Positions 1-8,621 of a stretch of DNA of 64,000 nt are shown here, piece by piece. The position numbers and the translations under genes were made by a program. This stretch comes from Phycisphaerae bacterium RAS1. GTDB lineage: Bacteria; Planctomycetota; Phycisphaerae; UBA1845; Fen-1342. Under the pieces are notes generated by a model. That model made no database searches, had not been told where the DNA came from, and saw nothing but the letters and a program-made list of their open reading frames with translations. The DNA lies in assembly GCA_007859745.1 (NCBI GenBank), contig SMLU01000001.1, positions 682,001-746,000 on the forward strand, given 5' to 3'. Each line of letters starts with the position of its first letter. The first letter of the stretch is position 1.

Positions 1-47
1 CCACGTTACAAGTTCGCTTTTGCAAAGTCCATCCACGAGAAGATCCC

Positions 48-983
48 ATGCGCGTCCTGATAACCGGAGCCAGCGGACAGATCGGCACCAACGTCGGGCT
101 GGCCCTGATGCAGCGCGGCGATGGCGTGCAGGGGATCGACATCCGGCCCAACACCTGGACGGACCGCATCCCCGCGATCGTCCGCGACCTGCGCGAGTTT
201 CGCGATGGAAAGCTGCCGGTCGAGGGCAAGTTCGATGTCGTGCTGCACCTGGCGGCGCACGCCAAGGTCTTTGAGCTGGTCGAGCACCCCGACCGGGCCA
301 TGGACAACATCACCATGGCCTTCAGCGTCCTGGAGTACTGCCGCCGCACGAGCACGCCCCTGATCTTCGGCAGCTCGCGCGAGGTGTACGGCGACATCCA
401 TCGGCACATCACCGAGGAATCCGCCGCCGATTTCGTCGTCGCCGAAAGCCCGTATAGCGCCTCCAAGATCGCCGCCGAGGCGCTGATCTACTCGTACGCT
501 GAGTGCTATTCGCTGCCCTATCTGGTGTTTCGCTTCAGCAACGTCTACGGGCGCTACGACAGTGATGAGCAGCGCATGGAGCGCGTGATTCCGCTGTTCA
601 TTAAGCGCATCGCGGAGGAGCGCCCAATCGTCGTCTTCGGGCGCGAAAAGGTTCTGGATTTCACGTTCGTCGACGACTGCGTCGCGGGCGTCCTGCTGGG
701 AATCGACGCGCTGGCCGCCGGGCGCGTCGCGCGGCAGACGGTCAACGTCGCGTATGGCCAGGGCTCGACCCTGGTGGACCTGGTGAACCTGATCGGCCTG
801 GCGCTGCGAAAAGAGCCGCGCGTCACGTACGAGCCGGCCCGGCCGGGCGAGGTGACGCGCTACGTGGCTGACATCGGAAAGGCGCGCAAGCTCCTGGGCT
901 ACGACCCGCAAACGCCCCTGACCGCGGGCGTGCCCAAGGCGATCCGCTGGCAGCGCGAGATCGGGCTGCTGAAAAACGGTTAG
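48..983 (+). CDS. NAD-dependent epimerase/dehydratase (extended SDR)
   Basis: 311 aa cytoplasmic sugar-nucleotide epimerase/dehydratase of the extended short-chain dehydrogenase family. The N-terminal Rossmann motif GASGQIG (residues 7-13) binds NAD(P), and the catalytic pair is Y136 and K140 in YSASK. A Ser-rich strand (IFGSSREVYGD) and the motif RFSNVYGRYD are typical of UDP-glucose 4-epimerase-like proteins. The length is normal for the family. A weak purine-rich site (GAGAAG) lies just upstream of the ATG. The next gene, lpxK, follows about 120 bp later, so a cell-envelope sugar role is plausible. The exact substrate cannot be read from sequence. Confidence 0.9.
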   Translation: MRVLITGASGQIGTNVGLALMQRGDGVQGIDIRPNTWTDRIPAIVRDLREFRDGKLPVEGKFDVVLHLAAHAKVFELVEHPDRAMDNITMAFSVLEYCRRTSTPLIFGSSREVYGDIHRHITEESAADFVVAESPYSASKIAAEALIYSYAECYSLPYLVFRFSNVYGRYDSDEQRMERVIPLFIKRIAEERPIVVFGREKVLDFTFVDDCVAGVLLGIDALAAGRVARQTVNVAYGQGSTLVDLVNLIGLALRKEPRVTYEPARPGEVTRYVADIGKARKLLGYDPQTPLTAGVPKAIRWQREIGLLKNG

Positions 984-1014
984 TGTAGTGAGTCACGCGT
1001 CTGCATCTTGATCG

Positions 1015-1072
1015 GGTGGGACGGGCGTCTCGCCCGTCGCGCGGGACGGGCGAGCCGCCCGTCCCACTCACG
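1015..1072. repeat. R1 palindromic repeat pair (GACGGGCG / CGCCCGTC)
   Basis: Two hairpin units, GGACGGGCGTCTCGCCCGTC and a diverged second copy (GGGACGGGCGAGCCGCCCGTCCC type), lie between the epimerase and lpxK. The same family recurs at about 42065-42090 and inside argS at 50298-50380 and 51120-51225. It precedes the lpxK start chosen here, so the open frame upstream of 1104 is repeat-derived and not protein. Confidence 0.85.
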
Positions 1073-1103
1073 ATGCGCCGTTCTTACGGCACCGCGCCAC
1101 CTC

Positions 1104-2138
1104 ATGCTGAAGACCCTCCTGCTGCCGCTCTCTTTCGCCTATCGCGGCGCCATCGCCGCGCGAAACGCCTGGTACAACTCCTTCCGCGCCGCCTCACATG
1201 ACGCCGGCGTCCCCGTCGTCAGCGTCGGCAACCTCACTACCGGCGGCACCGGAAAAACGCCCCTGACGATCGAAATCGTCCGGCGGCTTGTCGCGCTCGG
1301 CCGCCGACCGGGAATCCTGACGCGCGGCTACGCGGCGGCGCCTGGACAGATCGCCGACGAAGTCCAGGAGTATCACGAGGCATTGCCGGACGTGGCCGTT
1401 GTCGTCGACGCCAACCGCGTTCGCGGCGCCGCCACGGCTCGCCGCCGTTACAACGTGGACTGCCTCGTCCTCGACGACGGCTTTCAGCACCGGCGGCTGC
1501 GGCGCGACCTCGACGTCGTGCTGATTGACGCGCTCGATCCCTGGGGCGGCGGGGCGCTGCTGCCCGCGGGCCGGCTGCGCGAGCCGCCGCAGGCGCTGCG
1601 CCGCGCGTCGCTGATCGTTCTGACGAGAGTCAATCTCAGCGAGCCGCAGTCCGCCGGCCGGATCGCCGAGCGCGTGCGCCGACTGGCGCCCGCCGCCGCA
1701 ATCATCGAGTCAAACCTCGTCGCTGACCGGTTGATGTCGATCGATGCTGCGCCACGCCCGCCCGACGCACTCGCCGGACGGCCCGTCATGGCCGTTTGCG
1801 GCGTCGGCAATCCGCAATCGTTCATGTCGCTGCTCGGTCGGCACGTAGCGCAGCTCAACGCGATCCGGACGTTTCGCGATCATCACGCGTACACCGCCGT
1901 TGATTGTGCGCAGATCGCCGCGCAGGCCCGTCAGTGCGGCGCCGAGTGGATCGTCACGACTCGGAAAGACTGGGTGAAGCTGATGCCGCTTTGGCGATCC
2001 CTGCCTGACCCGTCGCTGCCGCTGCTACGGTTGGACGTGCGAATGGAGATACCGGTCGGCCGTCTGCTCGACGACGCCTTGCGGCGCATCGCGTCGCCCG
2101 CCGCGCCGGCCGCGCCATCGGCCATGGACCCGGCATGA
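1104..2138 (+). CDS. lpxK: Tetraacyldisaccharide 4'-kinase
   Basis: 344 aa. LpxK phosphorylates the 4' position of the lipid A disaccharide at the inner face of the cytoplasmic membrane. The N-terminus is hydrophobic (LKTLLLPLSFAYRGA), followed by the family P-loop GNLTTGGTGKTP at residues 42-53. Further family motifs are ILTRGY, DDGFQHRRLRRDLDVVLID, the LLPAGRLREP block and GVGNPQSF. The frame is open from 1008, but that stretch is the R1 repeat, so the ATG at 1104 (MLKTLL) is preferred. Its presence implies a Gram-negative envelope with lipid A. No other lpx genes are in the window. Confidence 0.93.
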   Translation: MLKTLLLPLSFAYRGAIAARNAWYNSFRAASHDAGVPVVSVGNLTTGGTGKTPLTIEIVRRLVALGRRPGILTRGYAAAPGQIADEVQEYHEALPDVAVVVDANRVRGAATARRRYNVDCLVLDDGFQHRRLRRDLDVVLIDALDPWGGGALLPAGRLREPPQALRRASLIVLTRVNLSEPQSAGRIAERVRRLAPAAAIIESNLVADRLMSIDAAPRPPDALAGRPVMAVCGVGNPQSFMSLLGRHVAQLNAIRTFRDHHAYTAVDCAQIAAQARQCGAEWIVTTRKDWVKLMPLWRSLPDPSLPLLRLDVRMEIPVGRLLDDALRRIASPAAPAAPSAMDPA

Positions 2139-2178
2139 CCCTGCCGATAGGTACTAGAGCCGTTCTGGTTCTTCTGAA

Positions 2179-2253
2179 GCGTCGGACCTCCGCGTCCGAC
2201 GGTGTTTTCCGCGGTTTCTCATACCGTCGGACACAGAGGTCCGACGCTACCGA
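2179..2253. repeat. R2 inverted repeat (GTCGGACCTCCG...GTCCGAC)
   Basis: Two R2 units face each other as an inverted repeat of about 75 bp. The left unit reads GCGTCGGACCTCCGCGTCC. The right unit on the minus strand reads GTAGCGTCGGACCTCTGTG. Each unit is itself a hairpin. The element starts about 40 bp after the lpxK stop. It recurs at 9611-9669. The right unit carries a GTAG foot. Confidence 0.85.
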
Positions 2254-2277
2254 GTTGTTGAACTGAGGAGACCCCCG

Positions 2278-3501
2278 ATGCGACGCTCCGCCTTGATCCT
2301 CCCGTTGATGCTCGCCGCGACCGCCATGGCGCAGCTCCCCGACGGTCTGACCTTCGACGACGGCTTCACCTGGTTCGAGTGCAAGAACCAGCGCAGCGTG
2401 GAAAACAACGTCGCCATCGGCCGCTGGACGCTCGTTTCCAGCCTGCGAATCTGGGGCAAAGTCCCCGACCGCTCCGGTTGGAAAGTCGTCATCAAGAAGG
2501 AGGGAAAGGCGCTGGCCGAGTACATCACCGACGGTTTCCCGCTGAAGCTCGCCGGCGGCCCGCCGCAGGGGCTGGTCATCGTCGGCTTCTGGAAGGACAA
2601 GCCCCTGCTCGATGCGGACGGCTTGCTGGACGTCGAGGTCTACTACATCGACGGCGGCAACGACAAGGAGCATCTCGCGCGCACCTGCAAGCTGGACGTG
2701 CGCCGGGCGGAGCGCGTCCGCGGCGGACCCGGCAGCCGCGAGGCCGACGCGGCCGATTTCTACGTCAACCGCCACAGCGAGGTACTTTCATCGATTCTCT
2801 ATTTTCGCGGCCCGGAGTTTCCGAGTTACACGCAGATCGACGGCCTGACGTACTACTCCGATCGCATGGTCGAGCTGCTGCTCAACTACTCCGAGAACGC
2901 GAACTTCGCGGGGCCCAAGCTCGGCCGCGTGCGGATCGAGGTCGACGGCAAGGAAGTCGAGATGAAAGTGCCCAACAACGAGAAGCCGCAGGACGAAATG
3001 GGCTTCGGCGAGCTGGGCGGCAAGTACAACGTCGAATATTCCGACCGCAACGCCGAGAAGTACTTCAAAGGCGGGCCGGCGTACCAGGAGCGCATCGGCT
3101 TCTGCCGCCGCGTGATGATGCTGCCACTGCACTGGGGCCCGAAGCCGGAGAAGCCGCTGCTGCCGTCGAAGGTCTACACCAACGACCATCCGGGTGAATG
3201 GAAAGTGACCTACCTCATTGAACGCAAGCCGGTGCGCATCTGGCGCTTCAAGATCGGTCCGGATGGTCTGCCGCTGCCGCATCCTGAGCAGGCCAAGGGC
3301 CTCAGCCTGGCGCTGAATGCCGTGCTGGCGGATACGGAGATTCCCAGCGAAGGCGGCGAATTCGACGGCCGGCTGAGCGCGGAGTTCGTCAAGCAAGGCG
3401 CCTTCTTCGGGCGGCCGTGGGCCACGGACGAAATGAAGAAAGCGGCGGAAAAGACGCCGACCAAGGGGGCGCCGTTTCCGACGCCGTCCGACAAGCAGTA
3501 A
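2278..3501 (+). CDS. Secreted protein of unknown function
   Basis: 407 aa exported protein of no recognised family. The N-terminus has a clear signal peptide (MRRSALILPLMLAATAMAQ, cleavage likely after AMA). A good ribosome binding site (GAGGAG) lies 8-13 bp before the ATG at 2278. The mature part is mixed alpha/beta and rich in charged residues with aromatic motifs such as WFECKNQRSVENN and YYSDRMVELLLNYSENA. It has no Cys-rich or repeat region. It stands alone between an R2 element and an oppositely oriented operon. Periplasmic or outer-membrane location is inferred from the signal peptide only. Confidence 0.8.
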   Translation: MRRSALILPLMLAATAMAQLPDGLTFDDGFTWFECKNQRSVENNVAIGRWTLVSSLRIWGKVPDRSGWKVVIKKEGKALAEYITDGFPLKLAGGPPQGLVIVGFWKDKPLLDADGLLDVEVYYIDGGNDKEHLARTCKLDVRRAERVRGGPGSREADAADFYVNRHSEVLSSILYFRGPEFPSYTQIDGLTYYSDRMVELLLNYSENANFAGPKLGRVRIEVDGKEVEMKVPNNEKPQDEMGFGELGGKYNVEYSDRNAEKYFKGGPAYQERIGFCRRVMMLPLHWGPKPEKPLLPSKVYTNDHPGEWKVTYLIERKPVRIWRFKIGPDGLPLPHPEQAKGLSLALNAVLADTEIPSEGGEFDGRLSAEFVKQGAFFGRPWATDEMKKAAEKTPTKGAPFPTPSDKQ

Positions 3502-3508
3502 CAACGGA

Positions 3509-5122
3509 TCAATCCGCCGGCAAATTCACGCGCCGGTCGCGATAGTAAGCGCGCGCGTCGGCGATGATGCGCCCCAGCCGCGACGGCGAGTGTCCCAACC
3601 GGCGGTTCTGCGCCCCGATCGCGTACAGGATGGACCACTGCCGCGCCAGTACGCCGTAGGCGCGAAAGAGCGACCACGACGGGTCGTAGATGTTCGTCGA
3701 TTCGGACGTCACGCCGTTCAGCTCGATGATTGAAAAGCCGCGGCCCATCCGGAATTCGTCGACGTCGCGGTAGCGCACGTCGAAGCGCCCGAAGAAAAAG
3801 CCGTCGAAGCGCCGCGCGATCGCGTCGATCGCCTGCTCCAGCGCCGGTGTGATCAGGTGCGCTCCGTCGCAAAACATCGTTCCCTGGCAGTGATTCCCGG
3901 CCACCGCCAGCGGAACCCTTTCGTCGCGGTCCGGAACGCGATCGGCCTGTCCGTTCAGGCGCGCCAGGAACGTCGGCGCCTGCATCCGTAGCCGTGGATG
4001 CCGCCAGATCAACGACTCGATCGTCGCCGTGCCGTCGCCGACCACCGCCGGAAAGTGCTTGTCGGTGATCGAGAAGATGCGTCCGTGCGGTTCACGCGGG
4101 AAGCGATAATAGAAGATGCCCGCCTCGAACGGCCCGGGATGATAGGACTGGGCCACGACCGGATGCGGATAGGATTCGAGATACGCCGCCGCGGCCGACG
4201 CGTCGCGCGCCAGCCGCAGGCCCGCGCCGCGCTGGCCCGCGTCCGGCTTCAGGATCAGCGGGAAAGTCCATCCGCGCCGGGCGATCACATCGTTCAGGTG
4301 TGCCGCGCGCGACGCCGCCGGCCCGCTCGGGATCAGCACACTCGGGACGATCCACTCCTGCGGGAGTCTTGAGAGAATCTCGAACTTCGACTCGCCCACC
4401 ACGCCGCCGTGCGGCGCGATGCCCGGGTTGGCCGCGGTGGGAGTCGTCAGCCCGCGATGCCGCACGGCCAGGTAGGCGACCCACGGCGCCAGCGGCAGGT
4501 AGAAGACCCCCATTGGCCAGAATTCCCAGCGCCACAGCCGCGCCGCACCCGCGGCCAGTTGCGCCCGCCCGACGGGCGTCACACAGCGCGGCGCCACGCG
4601 CACCGCGACCCAGAACACCAGCAGCGCCGCCAGAAACGCCTGCCACCCGCCGCCGAAGAACTGCTGAAACGGCCCCGCCACCAGGTCGCCCAGCGCCGCG
4701 ACCAGCAGCACCAGCGCCGGCGTCCACAGCAGCGCCGCCAGCAATGCCCAGAGCGCGAAGCGATCCGCCCGACGGCCGAGAATGCCCGCCGCCACAAACA
4801 CCGGCAGGCGCGTTCCCGGCAAAAACCGGGCCGCGATCACGAGCTGCAGCCCGCGGCGCTCAAACCAGTCCGAATACTGCTTGAGCCGTCGCTCCGGAAG
4901 GCGCCCCCGAACCCAGCCCCACGACAGCACGCGCCGCCCGAAGAGGCGGCCCAGAAGCCAGAGTCCCAGATCGCTGACGAAGATTCCCAAGACGCATGCG
5001 GCGACGCCCGTCGGCCACGCCAGCCGCCCGCCCCGAATCAGCAGGCCGGCGGAAATGCACGTGAGGTCCTCGGACACGAATGTGCCCAGGAACAGCGCGA
5101 CGGTTTGCTGAAGCGAGCTCAT
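3509..5122 (-). CDS. DedA-family membrane protein fused to an ATP-grasp domain
   Basis: 537 aa from the ATG at 5122; the frame is open further upstream but that overlaps the NRDE gene. Residues 1-200 are a DedA/VTT membrane domain with several transmembrane helices and the motif ARFLPGTRLPVFVAAG. After a short linker, residues 235-537 look like an ATP-grasp ligase: LILKPDAGQRGAGLRLARD for nucleotide binding, then FGRFDVRYRD and IELNGVTSES near the metal site. The start codon overlaps the upstream stop (ATGA), so translation is probably coupled to the NRDE gene. A lipid or amine carboxylate substrate at the membrane is inferred from the fusion; the true substrate is unknown. Confidence 0.8.
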   Translation of the reverse strand: MSSLQQTVALFLGTFVSEDLTCISAGLLIRGGRLAWPTGVAACVLGIFVSDLGLWLLGRLFGRRVLSWGWVRGRLPERRLKQYSDWFERRGLQLVIAARFLPGTRLPVFVAAGILGRRADRFALWALLAALLWTPALVLLVAALGDLVAGPFQQFFGGGWQAFLAALLVFWVAVRVAPRCVTPVGRAQLAAGAARLWRWEFWPMGVFYLPLAPWVAYLAVRHRGLTTPTAANPGIAPHGGVVGESKFEILSRLPQEWIVPSVLIPSGPAASRAAHLNDVIARRGWTFPLILKPDAGQRGAGLRLARDASAAAAYLESYPHPVVAQSYHPGPFEAGIFYYRFPREPHGRIFSITDKHFPAVVGDGTATIESLIWRHPRLRMQAPTFLARLNGQADRVPDRDERVPLAVAGNHCQGTMFCDGAHLITPALEQAIDAIARRFDGFFFGRFDVRYRDVDEFRMGRGFSIIELNGVTSESTNIYDPSWSLFRAYGVLARQWSILYAIGAQNRRLGHSPSRLGRIIADARAYYRDRRVNLPAD

Positions 5123-5874
5123 GCGGCAAGTGCGGCGATCGGCAGGCTCAGCGTCATCGGCGTCACGGCCTGATCGGGCGGCGCGGGCCAATACGTCAGA
5201 CGCGCCTCGCGCGTGTGCAGCTCGATGATCGCGAAGTTCACGGTGCACGCCTCGGGCCGCGACATGCACACGCTCAGCTCCGGCCGGTCCGGCCAGCGGT
5301 GGCGATGGAAGGCCGCCTGTTGAGCGAGCGGGTCGTCTGCTGAGACGATCATTTCCTCAAACAGCCGGCGGCGCGGCGTCTGCACGCGGTCATCGCCCAA
5401 TCCGGAGGACGTGAAGAGCAGGGGTTCGTCGAGGATGCGCGGCCGCAGCGCGCGGACCCCCGCGTGGTCGAGCCTCAGCTCCGCCCACCGAAGTCCATCG
5501 CTCAGCACCAGGTCGAACGCTGAGAATTCCGCAGCCAGCTCGGCGCGGCCGGTCAGGCGGTCCAGCGCCGCCTCAAGCGACGTGCAATCCAGGATGGACG
5601 GGATGATCTCGCCCCGGCTGCGCGCCCCGCGCACCGCCCCAGCGCCCGACTCGCCATACACATTCAGCAAACCCGCCGCGATGCCCGCGTCGTTGACCGC
5701 GATCCAGGTCCCGTCGCTCACCGGATCGATCGGCAGGATCGCCCGCCGCGCACCGAATGGACGGACCACCGGCGGCAGGGCCAGCGGCCGCGTGCGCGAC
5801 TCGTCGCGGTTGAAGGCAAGTCTCATCCGCAGCGTCGACTCCGCCGCGCGCGGGATAATCGTCATCGTGCACAT
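5119..5874 (-). CDS. NRDE / TANGO2-like protein
   Basis: 251 aa protein of the NRDE (TANGO2, Ntn-hydrolase-like) family. The diagnostic N-terminus is MCTMTII, with Cys2 as the possible nucleophile after Met removal, followed by LAFNRDESRTRP. The start is placed at 5874 because this Cys must be residue 2; the frame extends upstream but that is shadow of the DinB gene. The biochemical role of bacterial NRDE proteins is unsettled. The gene overlaps dinB by 13 bp and the DedA-ATP-grasp gene by 4 bp, so the three form one operon. Confidence 0.88.
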   Translation of the reverse strand: MCTMTIIPRAAESTLRMRLAFNRDESRTRPLALPPVVRPFGARRAILPIDPVSDGTWIAVNDAGIAAGLLNVYGESGAGAVRGARSRGEIIPSILDCTSLEAALDRLTGRAELAAEFSAFDLVLSDGLRWAELRLDHAGVRALRPRILDEPLLFTSSGLGDDRVQTPRRRLFEEMIVSADDPLAQQAAFHRHRWPDRPELSVCMSRPEACTVNFAIIELHTREARLTYWPAPPDQAVTPMTLSLPIAALAA

Positions 5875-6401
5875 GCCGGCGAATCCAGATAGGAGATCGT
5901 CGAAGGCGCGAAACCGAAACGCGCGGGCGTCGGAACGCCCAGCGTGCGGCAGATCGCCGCCAGCAGCGCGTAATGATGCACCGTGTGGCTGAGCACGAAG
6001 GCCAGCTCGCGACCGAGCGAGGAATCGGAGGTGATCGCCGCCCGATCGCCGGCGAGCAGGGTGGTCACGCGCAGCGGAAGGGTCAGTGCGGCGTCGTCCA
6101 GCGCCGCGAGACTCCGTTCGATCGACGCAATCGCCGCCAGCGCCGCCGTGCGGCTGGTCTCCACGGGGGTGCCGCGCTCGCGCTGGTCGTAGTCGATCAG
6201 GCCGCTTGCCGCACCGCGGCACAGCGATTCACAGTGGTCCAGGCAGTGGCGAACATGCCCTCCGAAGCTGCCGTCGATCACACCGACCGGCTGGCGGACG
6301 TACTGCTCGTCGTTCAGCGCGGCCAGTACGTCGGCCAGTTGCCCGAGCACGGCCTGTAGCGAGGCGAACGAACCGGTTATCCCTGATTTGGCAATGTGCA
6401 T
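5862..6401 (-). CDS. DinB-superfamily protein
   Basis: 179 aa four-helix-bundle protein of the DinB/YfiT-like family. The three metal-binding His positions expected for the fold can be seen in GGHVRHCLDHCESL and LSHTVHHYALLAAI. The ATG at 6401 (MHIAKSG) is preferred over an upstream Met in a region that continues into the intergenic spacer. It is the first gene of the operon with NRDE and DedA-ATP-grasp. Members often act as thiol- or metal-dependent transferases, but no substrate can be assigned here. Confidence 0.82.
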   Translation of the reverse strand: MHIAKSGITGSFASLQAVLGQLADVLAALNDEQYVRQPVGVIDGSFGGHVRHCLDHCESLCRGAASGLIDYDQRERGTPVETSRTAALAAIASIERSLAALDDAALTLPLRVTTLLAGDRAAITSDSSLGRELAFVLSHTVHHYALLAAICRTLGVPTPARFGFAPSTISYLDSPACAR

Positions 6402-6572
6402 CGCGAATCTGCTGTGATTCCGTCTCCGGTCGTGCTGCTTCCGAAGCACCGCCGCCCGCGCCAGACAGACACTGACGCGGTCCCGGCAAGATTGGCCGGC
6501 ATATTACCCGCCCCACGCAGCTTAGTGTGCCAGTCCGTCAAAGTCAGCGTGCGCGAGTCTGAGCCGCATTTC

Positions 6573-6632
6573 AGAACGCGAAGCGCAAGCGAGCGCCCAC
6601 CGTGACATGCGCCCGCTTGCGCCTCGCGTTCT
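6573..6632. repeat. R3 palindrome (GAACGCGAAGCGCAAGCG family)
   Basis: An inverted repeat of about 60 bp in the 295 bp spacer between the convergent-side ends of dinB and xseA. The left arm is GAACGCGAAGCGCAAGCGAG and the right arm is its near complement. Two more copies are at 49174-49248 and 56495-56553. Nothing else is seen in this spacer. Confidence 0.85.
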
Positions 6633-6696
6633 CTGTCGTGTTCGATGCGATCGTGAGCCGAAAGTTACCGACGTCGACGGGGGCGGGCGGCGCGTT

Positions 6697-8262
6697 TCAA
6701 CGATCAAACAGCCGCGGCTGGCGCGGGTCCTCTGCGGTCGCTGGGAATTCGCCGTCGCCGACCTCGATGTGCAGTCGCTGGCCGTCGCGGATTTCAGCGA
6801 CGGAGCGAATGAGCCTGCCCGTTTTCGCATCGCGCGCCAGGCTGTAGCCGCGCTTGAGCGTCTGGACCGGGTGCATCGCCGCGACAGCCTGCGCGCGCGA
6901 ATCAAGCAATTCGCGCTGTGCCCGAATGCGCGTGATTAGCGCGTTGGCGAGCCGCGTTCCAACCGGCGCCAGATGCTCGTGCAGACGCGCCAGCCTCCGC
7001 GGCGGGCCGGCCTCCTGTATCCGGCTCAGCTTGGCGACCAGGCGCCGCTCCTGATTCAGAAAGTAGCGCGATCCCCCGCGCTGAAGGCGCGCCAGGAGCG
7101 CGTTCAGCCGCTGCTGAGCGGGTCCGAAGGTCCGGCCCGCGCCGATGTGAACCAGCCGCGTCTGCCCTTTGTGCAGCGTCCGAAACGCGTCGGCGAAGCG
7201 CTCGCCGCACGCGATCCGCAGCGTCCGCAGGTGCTCATCAATCCGCCGCCGCTGTTCACGCACCACCGCGAGCGGATCGGCCAGCGGCGACGCCGCCAGG
7301 AGCGCGTCGAACCGCATGCGGCTCGTGTCGAAGGCGTGCCGAAGCTGACGCACGGTCCGCGCTAGCCGCGCGGCGACGTATTCCAGCAGCTCGTCGCGCC
7401 GCGGCGTGACCAGCTCGGCCGCGGCGGTGGGGGTCGCCGCCCGCACGTCGGCCACGAAATCGCTGATGCTGAAATCCACCTCGTGCCCCACGGCGCTGAC
7501 GATCGGCACGCGGCTGGCGAAGATCGCGCGGGCCACAATTTCCTCGTTGAACGCCCACAGGTCTTCGAGCGACCCGCCGCCGCGTCCCACGATGGCCGCG
7601 TCAATCCCGCCCAGCGCCTCCGCCTGGTCATTCATGAAACGGATTGCCGCGGCGATTTTCGGCCCGGCCTCCTCACCCTGCACCGGGACCGGAAAGACGA
7701 GCACGTGCAGCGCCGGGAAACGCCGCTCGATCGTCCGCAGAATGTCGGCGATCGCCGCGCCGCGCGGGCTGGTGATGACGGCGATCCGCCGCGGCACGCG
7801 CGGCAGCGGCCGCTTGCGGGCCGGGTCGAACAACCCCTCCGCCGCCAGCCGTTCCTTGAGCTGCCGGAACGCGACTTCCAGCGCTCCGACGCCGCGCGGT
7901 TCGAGCTTGCGGGCGACGAGTTGATACGTGCCGCGCGGCGTGTACACGTCGATGCCGCCGGTCGCAATCACCTGCATGCCGACTTCGGGCCTGAACTTGA
8001 GCGAGGCGGCGCTGCTGCGCCACATGACGCAGCGCAGCTCGCTGGCGGCGTCCTTCAGCGTGAAGTACAGGTGCCCCGACGCCGGCCGCGAAAGATCGCC
8101 GATCTCGCCGAGTACGTGCAGCGTCGCCGGCAAATGCTTGCTGACCGCCCCGCGGATCATCTCGTTCACGTCACGAACGCTCACCAGCCCCAGCGCCGGC
8201 GGCGCCGGCGGCTCGTCCGGCGGGCGGATGCGCGAGGGATCAAAGAGCGGTCGCTGGGCCAT
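6697..8262 (-). CDS. xseA: Exodeoxyribonuclease VII large subunit
   Basis: 521 aa. This is the catalytic large subunit of exonuclease VII, which degrades single-stranded DNA. The N-terminal OB-fold (SVRDVNEMIRGAV...LHVLGEIGDLSRPASGHLYFTLKD) is followed by the nuclease core with ITSPRGAAIADI, the GRGGGSLEDLWAFN motif and SAVGHEVDFSISDFVADVRA. A long coiled-coil region and a C-terminal GYSLARD block end the protein. It is somewhat longer than the usual 400-460 aa because of an extended coiled-coil and tail. The small subunit xseB is not in the window. Confidence 0.95.
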   Translation of the reverse strand: MAQRPLFDPSRIRPPDEPPAPPALGLVSVRDVNEMIRGAVSKHLPATLHVLGEIGDLSRPASGHLYFTLKDAASELRCVMWRSSAASLKFRPEVGMQVIATGGIDVYTPRGTYQLVARKLEPRGVGALEVAFRQLKERLAAEGLFDPARKRPLPRVPRRIAVITSPRGAAIADILRTIERRFPALHVLVFPVPVQGEEAGPKIAAAIRFMNDQAEALGGIDAAIVGRGGGSLEDLWAFNEEIVARAIFASRVPIVSAVGHEVDFSISDFVADVRAATPTAAAELVTPRRDELLEYVAARLARTVRQLRHAFDTSRMRFDALLAASPLADPLAVVREQRRRIDEHLRTLRIACGERFADAFRTLHKGQTRLVHIGAGRTFGPAQQRLNALLARLQRGGSRYFLNQERRLVAKLSRIQEAGPPRRLARLHEHLAPVGTRLANALITRIRAQRELLDSRAQAVAAMHPVQTLKRGYSLARDAKTGRLIRSVAEIRDGQRLHIEVGDGEFPATAEDPRQPRLFDR

Positions 8263-8267
8263 GGGCT

Positions 8268-8621
8268 GTGTACAGAAGTCTAACAGCCGACGCCGCTGCG
8301 TGGGCAGAGGGACAGTCAGGCATGTGGCATCGGCCTCCAGCCGGTCTGATGTGTCCCCGGCTTCCAGCCGGCCGGTGCGAGGACCGCGCTAGGCGCCCGC
8401 CCCCGCGTGACGCAGCGAAGTCCGGCGTTGCATGTCCTCGTCGTCCCGCCGCACGCAATCCGACCAGCCCCTCGTTACACGAGGCGCCTTGCGGCTGGCC
8501 GCCGCTAAGGCTATCGTTTTCCCGGTGTTTGGCGCGGCTCTCAATCCGAGGGCCCAATTCCCGAGATCGGGACGTTGGTCGATACACGCGGCCGGGCGTC
8601 CATCATGCGAAAGGACTACGC
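8268..8621. other. Intergenic region, 5' of the outer-membrane protein gene
   Basis: About 350 bp between the divergent xseA and the exported protein. It contains imperfect palindromes of the type GGCTTCCAGCCGGCC near 8362-8376 and a related GGCCTCCAGCCGG at 8332. No convincing gene or strong promoter can be read. A ribosome binding site (AAAGGA) lies just before 8622. Confidence 0.5.

Noticed and set aside
1008-1103. N-terminal extension of LpxK by 32 residues
   Set aside because: The region is an R1 palindromic repeat and the LpxK family starts at the hydrophobic MLKTLL segment.
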